Assembly (NCBI GenBank): GCA_030683155.1 | Contig: JAUXMV010000107.1 | Coordinates: 25,821 to 89,820, forward strand | Length of the DNA stretch: 64,000 nt | Source of the DNA: Bacteroidales bacterium | GTDB lineage: Bacteria; Bacteroidota; Bacteroidia; Bacteroidales; F082 | Reading direction: 5' to 3' | Part shown: one piece after another, positions 26,301-34,900 of the stretch | How positions within the stretch are numbered: the first letter of the stretch is position 1 | Layout: every line of letters begins with the position of its first letter | The notes under the pieces: model-generated | Database searches by the model: none | Told to the model about the DNA's origin: nothing | Seen by the model: only the letters and a program-made list of their open reading frames with translations | Translations under genes and position numbers: made by a program

Positions 26301-27529
26301 TAAATTTTGATGCAGATAAAATGGAAAAGATATTTTTCAATTTGGTTTCCAATGCAATAAAGTTTTCTGCGGAGGGAGGAAGAATAGAAGTTGCTATAAA
26401 GCTAACCGAAGATAATTTTGTTGAAATCAGTGTGATGGATAATGGTGCCGGTATTCCAGATGATCAATTGCCCCACATCTTCAATCGTTTTTTTCAGGTT
26501 GACAGCTCAATCACACGCAAGCATGAAGGAACCGGTATCGGACTTGCATTAACAAAAGAACTTGTTGAATTGCATAAAGGAAATATAACTGTTACGAGCA
26601 AAGAAGGGGTGGGCACTGTTTTCGTGATCAGGTTACCGGCAGCTGAAAATCCGCTTGAAAAAAATTCTGTTGAGAAAACTTCTCTAAATAACAGTGTTTT
26701 AGTTCCTTATTTTGATGAACCCGATATCAGTTTGACAGAAGAAATGAACCCGGAATCGGCGGTTTTTACAAGAGAATCAAAGGAAATAGTCCTTGTTGTG
26801 GAGGATAATACTGACGTGCGAAATTATATTCGCGAACAGATTGAGCAGGATTATTATGTTATTGAGGCTAGTGACGGGGAAATGGGACTGATAATAGCAC
26901 GGGAAAAAATCCCTGATTTGATTATAACCGATCTGATGATGCCCAAAATGGATGGTTTTCTGTTATGTAAAGTACTGCGCAGCGATGAAAGAACCAGTCA
27001 TATTCCAATTATAATGCTGACTGCCAAAGCCGGATTTGAGGATAAAATTGAGGGTTTGGAAACCGGTGTTGATGATTATATAACAAAACCTTTTAGTGCA
27101 AAAGAGCTTAGAATAAGGGTGAAAAACCTCATCCTTCAAAGGAAAAAACTTCGGAAACGTTTCGCCACTTCAACAATAATCAAGTCAAATGATGTTACTA
27201 CCATTTCAATTGATCAGGTATTTCTTGATAAAGTAATTTCAGTCATTGAAAACCATTATGAAGATCAGTTTTTCTCAACCGAATTGTTAGCTGAAAATTT
27301 GAATATGAGTGTTTCTCAGCTAAACAGAAAGTTAAAAGCACTGATTGATCAGCCGGCAGGACAACTAATGCGCTCTCTCAGGTTGCAGCGTGCCGCAGAT
27401 CTTCTTAAGAAAAAGGCAGGATCTGTTTCTGAAATATGCTATAGACTTTGCTTTAGCGATCAGGCCTATTTTTCGAGGGTATTTAAAAAGCAGTTTGGTT
27501 GCAGCCCTTCTGAATATAAATCAGATTAA
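23357..27529 (+). CDS. hybrid two-component system (propeller sensor, kinase, receiver, AraC)
   Basis: This 1390-residue one-protein signalling system has a signal peptide to about 34 and periplasmic two-component regulator propeller repeats (about 40-740) with WIGT/WLGT blade phrases such as SIWLGTKGDGMF. A Y_Y_Y domain follows (about 750-815), then a transmembrane helix near 822-845 and a HisKA domain with the phosphoacceptor His near 883 in ANISHEFRTPLT. Next come the ATPase (N box SNAIKFS, G boxes DNGAGIP and GTGIGLAL), a receiver with Asp near 1189 in LIITDLMMPKMDG, and an AraC-type helix-turn-helix domain (about 1285-1390). Such HTCS proteins usually control adjacent polysaccharide-use genes; none lies nearby, so the target is unknown. 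Confidence 0.95.
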   Translation: MRVYVHFIFNLSKDFFFVVLFLFSFFISLLSFAQNTATQNLSFKHLTIDDGLSQNAVFAILQDSKGFMWFGTKDGLNRYDGYNFMIFQHNPFDSTTLSSNFITRLYEDRIGNIWIGTIDAGVNVIHKLTGKLLRVKIETSDSTLGARFEVKAIAEDDDGSIWLGTKGDGMFKLSNINLETNNWQVRHFTHQSGKTNFLSSNTINDIKIEGPVIWIATPDGLNKFDTDNEQFSFYEIHSRHPQAPTNSNIPDGISTIYETRNKDLWLGTISGLVKFDRKSGKYEVHNHHYEIYRYGWGAVSRMIEDKEGYLWIATPGELMRFNPSLKSFEFFRNDPLNPKSISYNAISSLFIDKTDILWIGTTGMGLSIHDPKAQKFKLYNRKPEPDSRISGFSIKSILEDHDGNIWIGTDVLNRWERGRDRFISYEKSSDSLNAFGNTNVFMMITTENKYLWNATTEGLFRYELNTGVSKHYRHHPAKIKGLPQKEVYAVFEDHKGRILLLTENYLCWLTNQEEGIFECIRYQTGPSYGQQVRPVIFEDVQNRVWLGTKDGLMLLNDDRKTFKVFKNDPKNLTSLNNNLIKSICADPLEPQRFLWIGTNGGLNRFDIDNETFEYYTEEDGLPNNVLYGILHDKENRLWLSTNKGISCFDPKTKTFRNFDAKDGLQSNEFNTGAYYRSKSGELFFGGIKGLNYFYPHEIEGNPNIPAIVLTSLKLGDQYITPQQHPSVLKNSLAETSVIKINFDNSLISFEFAALDYSAPEKNQYAYFLENYNNNWIYSGTVRAATYTNLPPGEYVFRVKGSNNDGVWNENGIAIKLIIMPPWWATWWAYLIYGLLSFSILLVIRRYEMNRLRLRNQLEVEKIETDSLRKMDHLKSHFFANISHEFRTPLTLILGQIENVMTSEVDAGIKTRLQVAKRNSQRLLTLINQLLDLSKLESGKMELEVSRHNIVSFLKSLFYTFEFYAVSKHLHLHFHSKIPNIQLNFDADKMEKIFFNLVSNAIKFSAEGGRIEVAIKLTEDNFVEISVMDNGAGIPDDQLPHIFNRFFQVDSSITRKHEGTGIGLALTKELVELHKGNITVTSKEGVGTVFVIRLPAAENPLEKNSVEKTSLNNSVLVPYFDEPDISLTEEMNPESAVFTRESKEIVLVVEDNTDVRNYIREQIEQDYYVIEASDGEMGLIIAREKIPDLIITDLMMPKMDGFLLCKVLRSDERTSHIPIIMLTAKAGFEDKIEGLETGVDDYITKPFSAKELRIRVKNLILQRKKLRKRFATSTIIKSNDVTTISIDQVFLDKVISVIENHYEDQFFSTELLAENLNMSVSQLNRKLKALIDQPAGQLMRSLRLQRAADLLKKKAGSVSEICYRLCFSDQAYFSRVFKKQFGCSPSEYKSD

Positions 27530-27547
27530 GGGTGAATGAAGTGATTA

Positions 27548-27685
27548 TTAATATATACCAAAGCCATTAAAACCTAGCAATCGAATCTGCTGGCCTGCTA
27601 AAGGAGGGAAGTTTCCGAATATGGTGTGCTGGGCATAAGCAGATATTGTAATAAACAACAGGCTCAATAACAATAATTTCCTCAT
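27548..27685 (-). pseudogene. truncated N-terminal fragment of a thioredoxin-like (DUF4369-type) gene
   Basis: A 45-codon frame encodes a clean signal peptide (MRKLLLLSLLFITISAYAQ) followed by HTIFGNFPPLAGQQIRLLGF and a few residues before a TAA stop. The post-signal segment has the look of the first strands of DUF4369/TlpA-type proteins of Bacteroidota, which usually continue for more than 300 residues. Here the gene ends within 20 bp of the convergent HTCS stop codon, so the rest is missing. It starts 16 bp after the ATPase stop codon. I read it as a remnant left by a rearrangement rather than a functional small protein; the family assignment is from memory of the pattern. Confidence 0.6.
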
Positions 27686-27701
27686 GTTTTAATCGTATAT
27701 T

Positions 27702-29027
27702 TTACTTCTGTAAATTATCAATTAAATTTTTTACTGCATAAATCGGTAAAATACTTATCTGTTCCATTCTTGAAAAATTTTCGAGAGAGATCCTAAAACC
27801 CTGCGATAGTTTTTTTTCTTTTAAGAACAAATACAAACTTTGCATGCTTCCTTTGGTTCCTGCTTTAACTTCAACAGGAGCTATGGTATTATTAAACTGA
27901 CACACATAATCTACTTCTGCCTGACTGTTTTTTGCGTCGCGCTGCCAATAGAATAAATCGGACTTTTGATAGCAACTTTCGGCTTTCAGCAATTCCAAAC
28001 CTACATATAGTTCGGCAATATGACCTTTGTTGATGGCGTTAAAATCATCATTTACAAGTAAATCGGATATATTTAGCCCCAAAAGTCGTTGAAATATTCC
28101 AGTGTCGAAAATCAAGTATTTTGTTTTTTTCGGGTTTATTTCAGCACCTAAAGGAATCCCATTTGCAGCACTATGTGTAACTGCATACACCAGCCCTGCC
28201 ATTTTCAGCAGCTCAATTGCCGATTTAATTTGCATGTTATTTAAGGTGGCATTTGGATAAGAATAAGTGAATTTTGTTGCCACTTGTTGTGCTATGGCAT
28301 TAAAAACCTCTACTAACCGTGCACCGGGTACACTCGTTTTATATTTGGCAAAATCGGCTTGTACTGATATTAATAAATCATTTAAAACCCTTTGAACTTC
28401 CAATAAATCTTTACTGTTTACATATACGCTTACAGCCTCGGGCATTCCCCCAATAATGAGAAATTTTTTTTGGAGATTTATTAATTTTTGATGTATGGGT
28501 TCCGCTATCGGTTTGGTAACGCTTGCCTTATTCAATTGCTCCAGCAACAGATGCTCTCCGTTTGCCATTAAATACTCTCTGAAAGAAAGCGGATACATAA
28601 ACAGCGAACGAACCCTTCCTACACCAAAAGAAGGAATATCGGCCATTGCAAACTCAAGAAGGGAACCCGCTGCAATAACATGTAATTCAGGCATTTTTTC
28701 ATAAAAATACCGAAGCATACTAATAGCAGGAATACAAGTTTGTATTTCATCTAGAAACAGCAAGGTTTCTCCTGCAACAATTGGGGTATTGGTTAATACC
28801 GAAAGTTGCTCGCAAATTTCAAATACCGATAAATTCTTCTCGAAAACAGAAGAAAAAAATGTCTGTTCATCAAAATTTATTTCTACAAAATAAGTAAAAT
28901 GTGCTGCGAGGTTTTTTACAGTAGAAGTTTTGCCCACCTGACGTGCCCCACGTAACATGAGTGGTTTTCTAATTTTAGCTGATTTCCAATTCAATAACTC
29001 CTCATCAATGGTTCTTTTAAGATACAT
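27702..29027 (-). CDS. AAA family ATPase with DUF4143 domain
   Basis: This 441-residue cytosolic protein has an N-terminal AAA ATPase domain with Walker A GARQVGKT at residues 27-34, Walker B LLFLDEIQT near residue 88, and a sensor-like ELHVIAAGSLLEFA segment. A C-terminal DUF4143 region includes a nuclease-like FYWQRDAKNSQAEVDYVCQ stretch. This family is abundant and patchily distributed across bacteria and archaea; its job is unknown, and members are often gained and lost. Consistent with that, it sits between two gene fragments (27548-27685 and 29372-29505) and has its own iterated upstream motif. Length and motifs indicate an intact gene. Confidence 0.9.
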   Translation of the reverse strand: MYLKRTIDEELLNWKSAKIRKPLMLRGARQVGKTSTVKNLAAHFTYFVEINFDEQTFFSSVFEKNLSVFEICEQLSVLTNTPIVAGETLLFLDEIQTCIPAISMLRYFYEKMPELHVIAAGSLLEFAMADIPSFGVGRVRSLFMYPLSFREYLMANGEHLLLEQLNKASVTKPIAEPIHQKLINLQKKFLIIGGMPEAVSVYVNSKDLLEVQRVLNDLLISVQADFAKYKTSVPGARLVEVFNAIAQQVATKFTYSYPNATLNNMQIKSAIELLKMAGLVYAVTHSAANGIPLGAEINPKKTKYLIFDTGIFQRLLGLNISDLLVNDDFNAINKGHIAELYVGLELLKAESCYQKSDLFYWQRDAKNSQAEVDYVCQFNNTIAPVEVKAGTKGSMQSLYLFLKEKKLSQGFRISLENFSRMEQISILPIYAVKNLIDNLQK

Positions 29028-29049
29028 TTGCTTACAATTATGTTAAAAA

Positions 29050-29127
29050 TCCAAATCAATAATAAACTGCAAATATAAATAATCCAAATCAATAAATGAT
29101 ATAAAATGCGAAATTTCCAAATCAATA
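29050..29127. repeat. three 12-bp direct repeats with exact 33-bp period
   Basis: TCCAAATCAATA occurs at 29050-29061, 29083-29094 and 29116-29127, with start-to-start spacing of 33 bp both times. On the coding strand of the ATPase gene it reads TATTGATTTGGA. The spacers differ, so only the 12-mer is conserved. The first copy lies 22 bp upstream of the ATPase start codon. Three helical turns between copies suggests a same-face array of operator sites. Confidence 0.75.
29070..29077 (-). promoter_or_regulatory. candidate -7 element (TATATTTG) for the ATPase gene
   Basis: An exact TAnnTTTG match on the minus strand lies between the first and second 12-bp repeats, about 42 bp before the ATPase start codon, so bound repeats would flank the promoter. 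Confidence 0.45.
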
Positions 29128-29371
29128 CCTTCACTAAGTTTGTAAAAAAAGTGGTACTACTGTTATTTTAGTGGAAATATTACTTTTCTGTCCAAAATTG
29201 TATTTAGTTGGTTTAGTTGCTGGCAACGAGAGCAACTTATTAACACTCTATAGCTTGCTTAAAAATTGCATCTCAGTTTTGAAGTTTCCAGTAAATTTAC
29301 AGTAGACCCTAAAAAATAAATGCCCACAAGTGCCATGAATGCAGGTGCCGCTAAATGATTTCCCCCCTGGA
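29128..29371. other. non-coding interval with degenerate sequence
   Basis: I see no gene. A small hairpin (7-bp stem, 29215-29221 with 29231-29237) is the only structure. The sequence leads into the AraC-tail remnant and is probably decayed DNA. Confidence 0.4.
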
Positions 29372-29505
29372 GCGGATTTGCTCGAAAAAAAGCCGGAACC
29401 ATTGCCGAAATCTGTTACCAAATCAGATTCAGCGATCAGGCCTATTTTTCAAGGGTATTTAAAAAGCAGTTTGGACATAGCCCTTCTGAGTACATGAAAG
29501 AATAG
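29372..29505 (+). pseudogene. remnant of an HTCS/AraC regulator C-terminus
   Basis: An open stretch of 37 codons plus stop (29392-29505) encodes [20 protein letters not shown] followed by [17 protein letters not shown]. It matches almost residue for residue the last 38 residues of the HTCS ending at 27529 ([18 protein letters not shown]...). The preceding bases 29372-29391 encode ADLL and a Lys run in a frame displaced by one base within a poly-A tract. Nothing recognisable lies further upstream. It is a decayed duplicate or the surviving end of a second HTCS gene. Confidence 0.75.
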
Positions 29506-29535
29506 AACTGTTTTTCTTTTCTAAATAACAAAACA

Positions 29536-30423
29536 TCAGTGTTTTGAACCTACGGTTTTAACAATTCCACCTTTTACTTCCTTTATCGTTTGGATATAGA
29601 AAAATGCATCCGGGTCAATTTCTGCAATGGCTTGTTTGATTCGGTGAACTTCAAGTCTTGTGACAATAGTCATAATAATGTCGCAGTCATATTTTTCATT
29701 AAAAATGCCGGGCAAATAGCCCCGCTCACCTTTATAAACAGAAATTCCTTTTCCGAAATCGTTCACAATTAATGATTTAACATTTTCATATTCTTTTGAA
29801 ATGATGCTCAGCGCAGTATATTCTTCAAAACCATCAACAACATAATCTGTTGTTTTCATGGCTGTGTAATAAACCAGAATGGAATACATGCCTGTTTCGA
29901 TGCCAAATTCAATGGCAGCAGCGAGAATAATGAGCGAGTTGAGTGTAAGAATTATTTCGCTCGTCGTAAAGCCTGATTTTCTATGTGTATACTGTGCGAT
30001 AATTTCAAGACCATCGATGATTCCACCACCGCGTATAACCAAACCAATGCCAAGTCCGATGAAAAATCCTCCAAAAACTGCAATCAGTACTTTATCGCTT
30101 GTAAAAACAGGAATATTAACCAAAGCCATCAGTCCGGCTAATAATAGTATCGCTATGGAAGCCTGAATGCTGAAGGTCTTACCAATTTTCTTATAACCCA
30201 AAATCAAAAAGGGGATGTTTACTACAACAATCAGAATGCTGAAGTGGATGTTAAAAATACCCTCGATCAAAATGGATATTCCGGTAACTCCGCCATCAAG
30301 AAACTGGTTGGGTATCAAAAATCCCTGAAGTGCCACAACGGCTGAAAATACTCCAAAAACTGTAAGTATAATGGACTTAAGCGAAAATATTGATCTCCAG
30401 TAAATATGGTCTGGATTGTTCAT
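29536..30423 (-). CDS. YitT family membrane protein
   Basis: This 295-residue protein has five to six membrane helices in the first 190 residues, including GGVTGISILIEGIFNIHFSIL and the glycine-rich GGFFIGLGIGLVIRGGGIIDG. A cytosolic DUF2179 domain follows (about 225-285) with FGKGISVYKGERGYLPG and MTIVTRLEVHRIKQAI. YitT proteins are widespread and of unknown transport function. The gene lies 43 bp downstream of the receiver-cyclase gene and could be the last gene of that operon, which would make it a candidate effector, but the gap also allows separate expression. Confidence 0.9.
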   Translation of the reverse strand: MNNPDHIYWRSIFSLKSIILTVFGVFSAVVALQGFLIPNQFLDGGVTGISILIEGIFNIHFSILIVVVNIPFLILGYKKIGKTFSIQASIAILLLAGLMALVNIPVFTSDKVLIAVFGGFFIGLGIGLVIRGGGIIDGLEIIAQYTHRKSGFTTSEIILTLNSLIILAAAIEFGIETGMYSILVYYTAMKTTDYVVDGFEEYTALSIISKEYENVKSLIVNDFGKGISVYKGERGYLPGIFNEKYDCDIIMTIVTRLEVHRIKQAIAEIDPDAFFYIQTIKEVKGGIVKTVGSKH

Positions 30424-30466
30424 TTTTTATTGTTTTTAATGGATTTGAGCATAAAAAAACACCAGT

Positions 30467-31507
30467 TTACTTGAGAACTTCAAAAACGGTAACAGGAAGT
30501 TCTTTGTTTTTAAAATTCATGTCGCCAATTTTTTGACAGACAAATGATTCTTTGATTTTTTGAAAGTTTTCTTCAGTAATAAGAATCTGTCCTACTTTGG
30601 CTGAACCTTGTAATCGCGCCGCAGTATTTACAGTGTCACCTATCACAGTGTAATCAAGGCGTCGAAGTGTTGATGATCCAATGTTTCCGGTAACCATTTC
30701 TCCGCTGTTGATTCCGATAGATACATGCGGGTTATAGCCAGATTTTCCTTCAAAAGGAGGCAATTCATCGATTGCTTTTCTGATAGCCAGACAGGTATCA
30801 ATAGCCCTGTCAAGATGAAATGGTCCTTTGAAAACGGCCATAATCGCATCTCCGATAAATTTATCGACGATCCCTTTTTCCTGAATGATTTCCTTTACCA
30901 TAATGTCGAAATATTCATTCAGAAGCTTCACAACTTTATCCGGTGGTTCTGTTTCGCTGATGGCAGTGAATCCACAAATATCAATGAAAGCAACAGTGGC
31001 TTCCATGGTTTCGTTCTCGAGCAGTGAAGATTCAAATTCACGGCTTCCCATAAAGTTAAGTACCGTTTCATCTACATACATCCGTAAAATGTTGTTTTCT
31101 TTGATGGCTTTAAGGGTTTCACGGATTTGCGTGACATAAAGCATCGTTTTTTCGATAGTAATTTCAAGATCCTGAAAATTTACCGGTTTGGTGATAAAAT
31201 CGAAAGCACCTCTGTTCATGGCAGTTCTGATATTTTCCATATCGCCGTAGGCAGAAATAATCACCGATTTTAATAAGCTGTTTTGCTCGCTCAGCTTACT
31301 GAGCAAGGTCAGGCCGTCCATCACAGGCATGTTTATGTCGCTGAGCACCAAATCAAGATCAACATGCTGTTTTACCATTTCGAGGGCTTCTCTTCCATTG
31401 GAAGCAAAAATAAATTCATATTCCTGCTGCCGGATTTTCTGTCTGAATTTTTGTTTGATGAGAATCTCAAGATCGGATTCATCATCAACGACGAGGATTT
31501 TAGTCAT
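30467..31507 (-). CDS. response regulator with class III adenylate cyclase output
   Basis: This 346-residue cytosolic protein has a receiver domain (1-120) with the acidic pocket VDDE, phosphoacceptor Asp57 in LVLSDINMP and the conserved Lys in FITKPVN. A helical linker follows (120-165), then a class III nucleotide cyclase domain (166-346). Metal-binding Asp176 (FIDICGFT) and Asp220 ([10 protein letters not shown]) are present. The base-selecting pair is Lys216 and Asp285 (DYTVIGD), which favours ATP over GTP, and the catalytic Arg298 (NTAARL) is present. It should therefore make cAMP under phosphorylation control. Its start overlaps the previous gene by 8 bp, implying translational coupling with the single-domain regulator. 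Confidence 0.93.
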   Translation of the reverse strand: MTKILVVDDESDLEILIKQKFRQKIRQQEYEFIFASNGREALEMVKQHVDLDLVLSDINMPVMDGLTLLSKLSEQNSLLKSVIISAYGDMENIRTAMNRGAFDFITKPVNFQDLEITIEKTMLYVTQIRETLKAIKENNILRMYVDETVLNFMGSREFESSLLENETMEATVAFIDICGFTAISETEPPDKVVKLLNEYFDIMVKEIIQEKGIVDKFIGDAIMAVFKGPFHLDRAIDTCLAIRKAIDELPPFEGKSGYNPHVSIGINSGEMVTGNIGSSTLRRLDYTVIGDTVNTAARLQGSAKVGQILITEENFQKIKESFVCQKIGDMNFKNKELPVTVFEVLK

Positions 31508-31880
31508 GACTGATATTTTTAATTTTCTCTTTTAATTGATTAAAGTCCAATGGTTTGGTCAAAAAATCATCTGCACCGAGTTTCATTGCAGTATTATAAT
31601 TCTCTTCATCACCATAAGCAGTTATCATCATTACCAATGGTGGAGGCCGATGGTACTTTTGTTTGATGTTTGATAGTAAATCAAGGCCACTCATACCGGG
31701 CATATTGATATCAGAAAGAATCAAAATCGCATTCTGTTCTTTTTCATCGAGATATTTCAGCGCCTCTTCTCCGGAATAAGCAAAGGCCAATTCCAGTTCG
31801 TTGTTCTTTATTTCTTTTCTGAAACGCTGTTCAAAGAGTGTCTGAATGTCTTTTTCGTCGTCTACAATTAATATTCTCAT
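31500..31880 (-). CDS. single-domain response regulator
   Basis: A 126-residue stand-alone receiver (CheY-like) has the acidic pair in LIVDDEK, phosphoacceptor Asp57 in [10 protein letters not shown], a Thr in MMITAYGD and Lys in FLTKPLD. It lacks an output domain, so it may act by protein contact or as a phosphate shuttle or sink between the upstream kinases and the receiver-cyclase encoded next. Its first 110 residues are clearly paralogous to the receiver of that cyclase protein (shared SDINMP, AYGD and TKP phrases). The stop codon lies inside the start region of the cyclase gene. Confidence 0.92.
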   Translation of the reverse strand: MRILIVDDEKDIQTLFEQRFRKEIKNNELELAFAYSGEEALKYLDEKEQNAILILSDINMPGMSGLDLLSNIKQKYHRPPPLVMMITAYGDEENYNTAMKLGADDFLTKPLDFNQLKEKIKNISHD

Positions 31881-31933
31881 ACGCTTGTTAATTGATTTAT
31901 TTAAAGGTTATTATATTCATTAAGCTCATTCAT

Positions 31934-34900
31934 TTACCTGATGTTAAGATTGGGCAATGTGATAACAAAAGTTGTTCCTTCACCTGAAAGGGATTCCGCC
32001 TTGATCTCGCCACCATGCGCCTTCACAATATCATAACTTAGCGATAAGCCTAGACCAGTTCCCTCACCAGTTGGTTTGGTTGTAAAAAATGGCTGAAATA
32101 TCTTTTTCTTAATTTCCTCAGGAATACCGTTTCCATTATCTTTCACTGAGATTTCAATGCTTTCGCCGAGGTTTTTGGTAGAGACGGTGACGGTGGGTTG
32201 GTAATGGCTGTCTAAATCTGACAGGTTTGATAAAGCTGTCAGATTTCTCTGCCGTTCCGCAACTACGTAAAAAGCATTGTTGATCAAATTAAGCAAAACC
32301 CTTCCAATGTCCTGTGGAATGATATTGATTTTTGGCAAGGACGCATCAAAATCAGTTTTGAAATCAGCATTGAAACTTTTATCCTTTGCACGCAGGCCGT
32401 GATAGCTTAGGCGCAAATATTCATCAGCCAAAGCATTGATATCGCTGGGTTCTTTTACACCATTGCTGTTTCGGCTATGTTGGAGCATGCCTTTTACGAT
32501 GGCATCAGCACGCTTTCCATGTTGAAGTATTTTTTCTTCGTTGACGGCAATATCATCAGCAATTGCCTTAATATCTTCCAGATTACCTGCCTCAAGCTCC
32601 TCTTTCAGTTCGGCTAACAACTCCATATTGACTTCGGAAAAATTATTCACAAAGTTGAGTGGGTTTTGGATTTCATGAGCAATGCCGGCGGTGAGTTCAC
32701 CCAAGGAAGCCATTTTTTCGGATTGGATGAGTTGGGATTGGGTGGCTTTGAGTTCTAAGAGGGCTTCTTCAGCATTTTGTCTGGCTGCTTTAATTTCGAT
32801 AAGGTCTTTTTCAGCTGTTTTCAAATCTTCAAAACGTTTATAGGCCAAATCAAATACGCTTGCAAATCGCGTTAATGCATCTACGGCTGATGTAGATGGA
32901 TTGGGCACCTCGCCAGGCAAACTAAAACCAATTTCACCATGGGTGGTGCGTGCCATCACAAAAGTGAGACCTCCAATATGCCGGATATCGTCAAGCGTCG
33001 GTGCATTGTGATCCACTATTTCAAAATCACCGAGAGTAATCATTTTGTGCACATAATCCACAGCCGTTTCAGCGTCCATTGCAAGCACCAGGGAGGGCAC
33101 TTTAGTTTTTTCCCAGTCGGCAACATTTTGTATATCTCCATGTATATGCCGGGGAAGTGTCATCACCATACCGATTCGTGAGCCATCACCAGAGGTCATA
33201 GCTTTTTCATATTTTTCGGGCAGCCAGCGCATGTGCCAGAAGTAATGAGCCTCATGGCCAAGATTGACAAACTCACTGCGCATGGTTACGACGATATCGA
33301 GCAGGTCAGTGGATTCCTGCATTCCCGTAACCTGGGCACGGATCCGCTCTAATGAGAGTTCTATTTGAGATTCCCTAGCCTGTGCTTCCGCTTTTTGCAG
33401 ATCAAGGAAACGCGTGTAGGTAAGGTCAAATACCTGGGCGAATCGCTTAAATATCGCTTCTTCGGAACAGGGCTCACGGGTGATAATGACGAGGTATCCT
33501 TTTGAAAAATAGGCGGCATGTAATTTTTGCCATTCAGGCCGCTGCATACCTGCAGCTTCCATATCATCGAAAATGCTTTTGGCTACTGGAATTTCCATGA
33601 GCCAGTTGTAGTGTGCCAGTAGTTGATCATCTTCCAGTTGAACCGTTCTAAAGTCATCGTTTTTCAGCCAACCTTCATATAGGTGGGCATGCGCATAATC
33701 ATTGACATTGGGCAAAAAGAAGCCCCTTGTAAAGCCATCTTCCAGACTCAGCCACCATTCGTCTTCTGTGCGGTCTTTTTCGCACAGCACAAACCCGCAG
33801 GTCCAAAGATTATGGACCAAATCATTCATTTCCTGAAACAGCACATTGGCCACATCAGCCAGTTCATCAGACTTTTGCATGCCCATGGTACGCGAACGGA
33901 CTTTTTCTAAAGCCACCTCAATCTGCGCTTCCCTCGCCTGCGCTTCTGCTTTTTGGAGATCGAGGAATCGCTGATAAGCCTGATTGAACGCCCCCGCGAT
34001 TTTCAATACGATGGTTTTGGTGTCCTCAGAAGGAGGGCTTACCAGATCAATACCCAGCAGTCCATCCGCAATTCTGGCGCAAGCAGTCCATTGATGGGTT
34101 AGTATCCCCTTTGCTAAAGCTTCTTTAAAAACGTCGGCAACTGCCGGATTTATTTCTTCTAACTCAAAAACAGCCCGCTCTAGTTTTTCAAGGGGGTAAT
34201 AAGCAACGAAGTAGTTCAGGTCAGTTTGCTGGAGGATTTTAAATGGTTCTCCCATCATTTCATACTTTTTGAAGTTGAATTGAAGGGTATAACTGTTCTG
34301 GTTTCTTATATTTCCCGGACTTGAAAAATCCCACGCTTTCACCCATCCATCCTGATCGACCAGATAAAAAGTGACTCCTGAAAGTCCTTGAATCTGAAGT
34401 GAGTTAAGTTGAGTTAATATTTCTTTATTTACCTTATCCAGATCATCGGGATGGTGCATCGCCATTGATTGAGCACGAACACGTTCCACAGCCACCTCAA
34501 TCTGCGCTTCCCTCGCCTGCGCTTCTGCTTTTTGAATATCCATAAACCGGCTGTATGCCAGTTTAAAAACCAGGTGAAACCGTTTGAATATTTCAAGCTC
34601 ATTCTCATTAATGGCTCGGTAAGTTGTGAGTCCCAATCCTCCCTGCCCGATGGAGTAGAAATAATAAAAGACTTCGGTTAAATTGTCAAGGATTGGATCG
34701 GGGAACTGATTGTAATCCTTTCTCCACTCCCTGAATTTCTTTAATTCATCACCCTTGATGCTACCTATAAAAAACGAGTTGGCCGATTTCTGCATTTCGG
34801 TTACCATTGCCAGAGAGGCAGGATTGTTTTCGTATCCTGTTTCCTCGAATACACCTTTTGCGTAAGCGGTAAAGAACTGGTAATTTGCATAGATTTTTTT

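Noticed and set aside
23357..27529. Polysaccharide utilisation locus around the first HTCS
   Set aside because: No SusC/SusD pair or glycan-degrading enzyme is encoded on either side.
29050..29127. CRISPR-like repeat array
   Set aside because: The repeats are only 12 bp, there are three, and no cas genes are near; operator-like iteration fits better.
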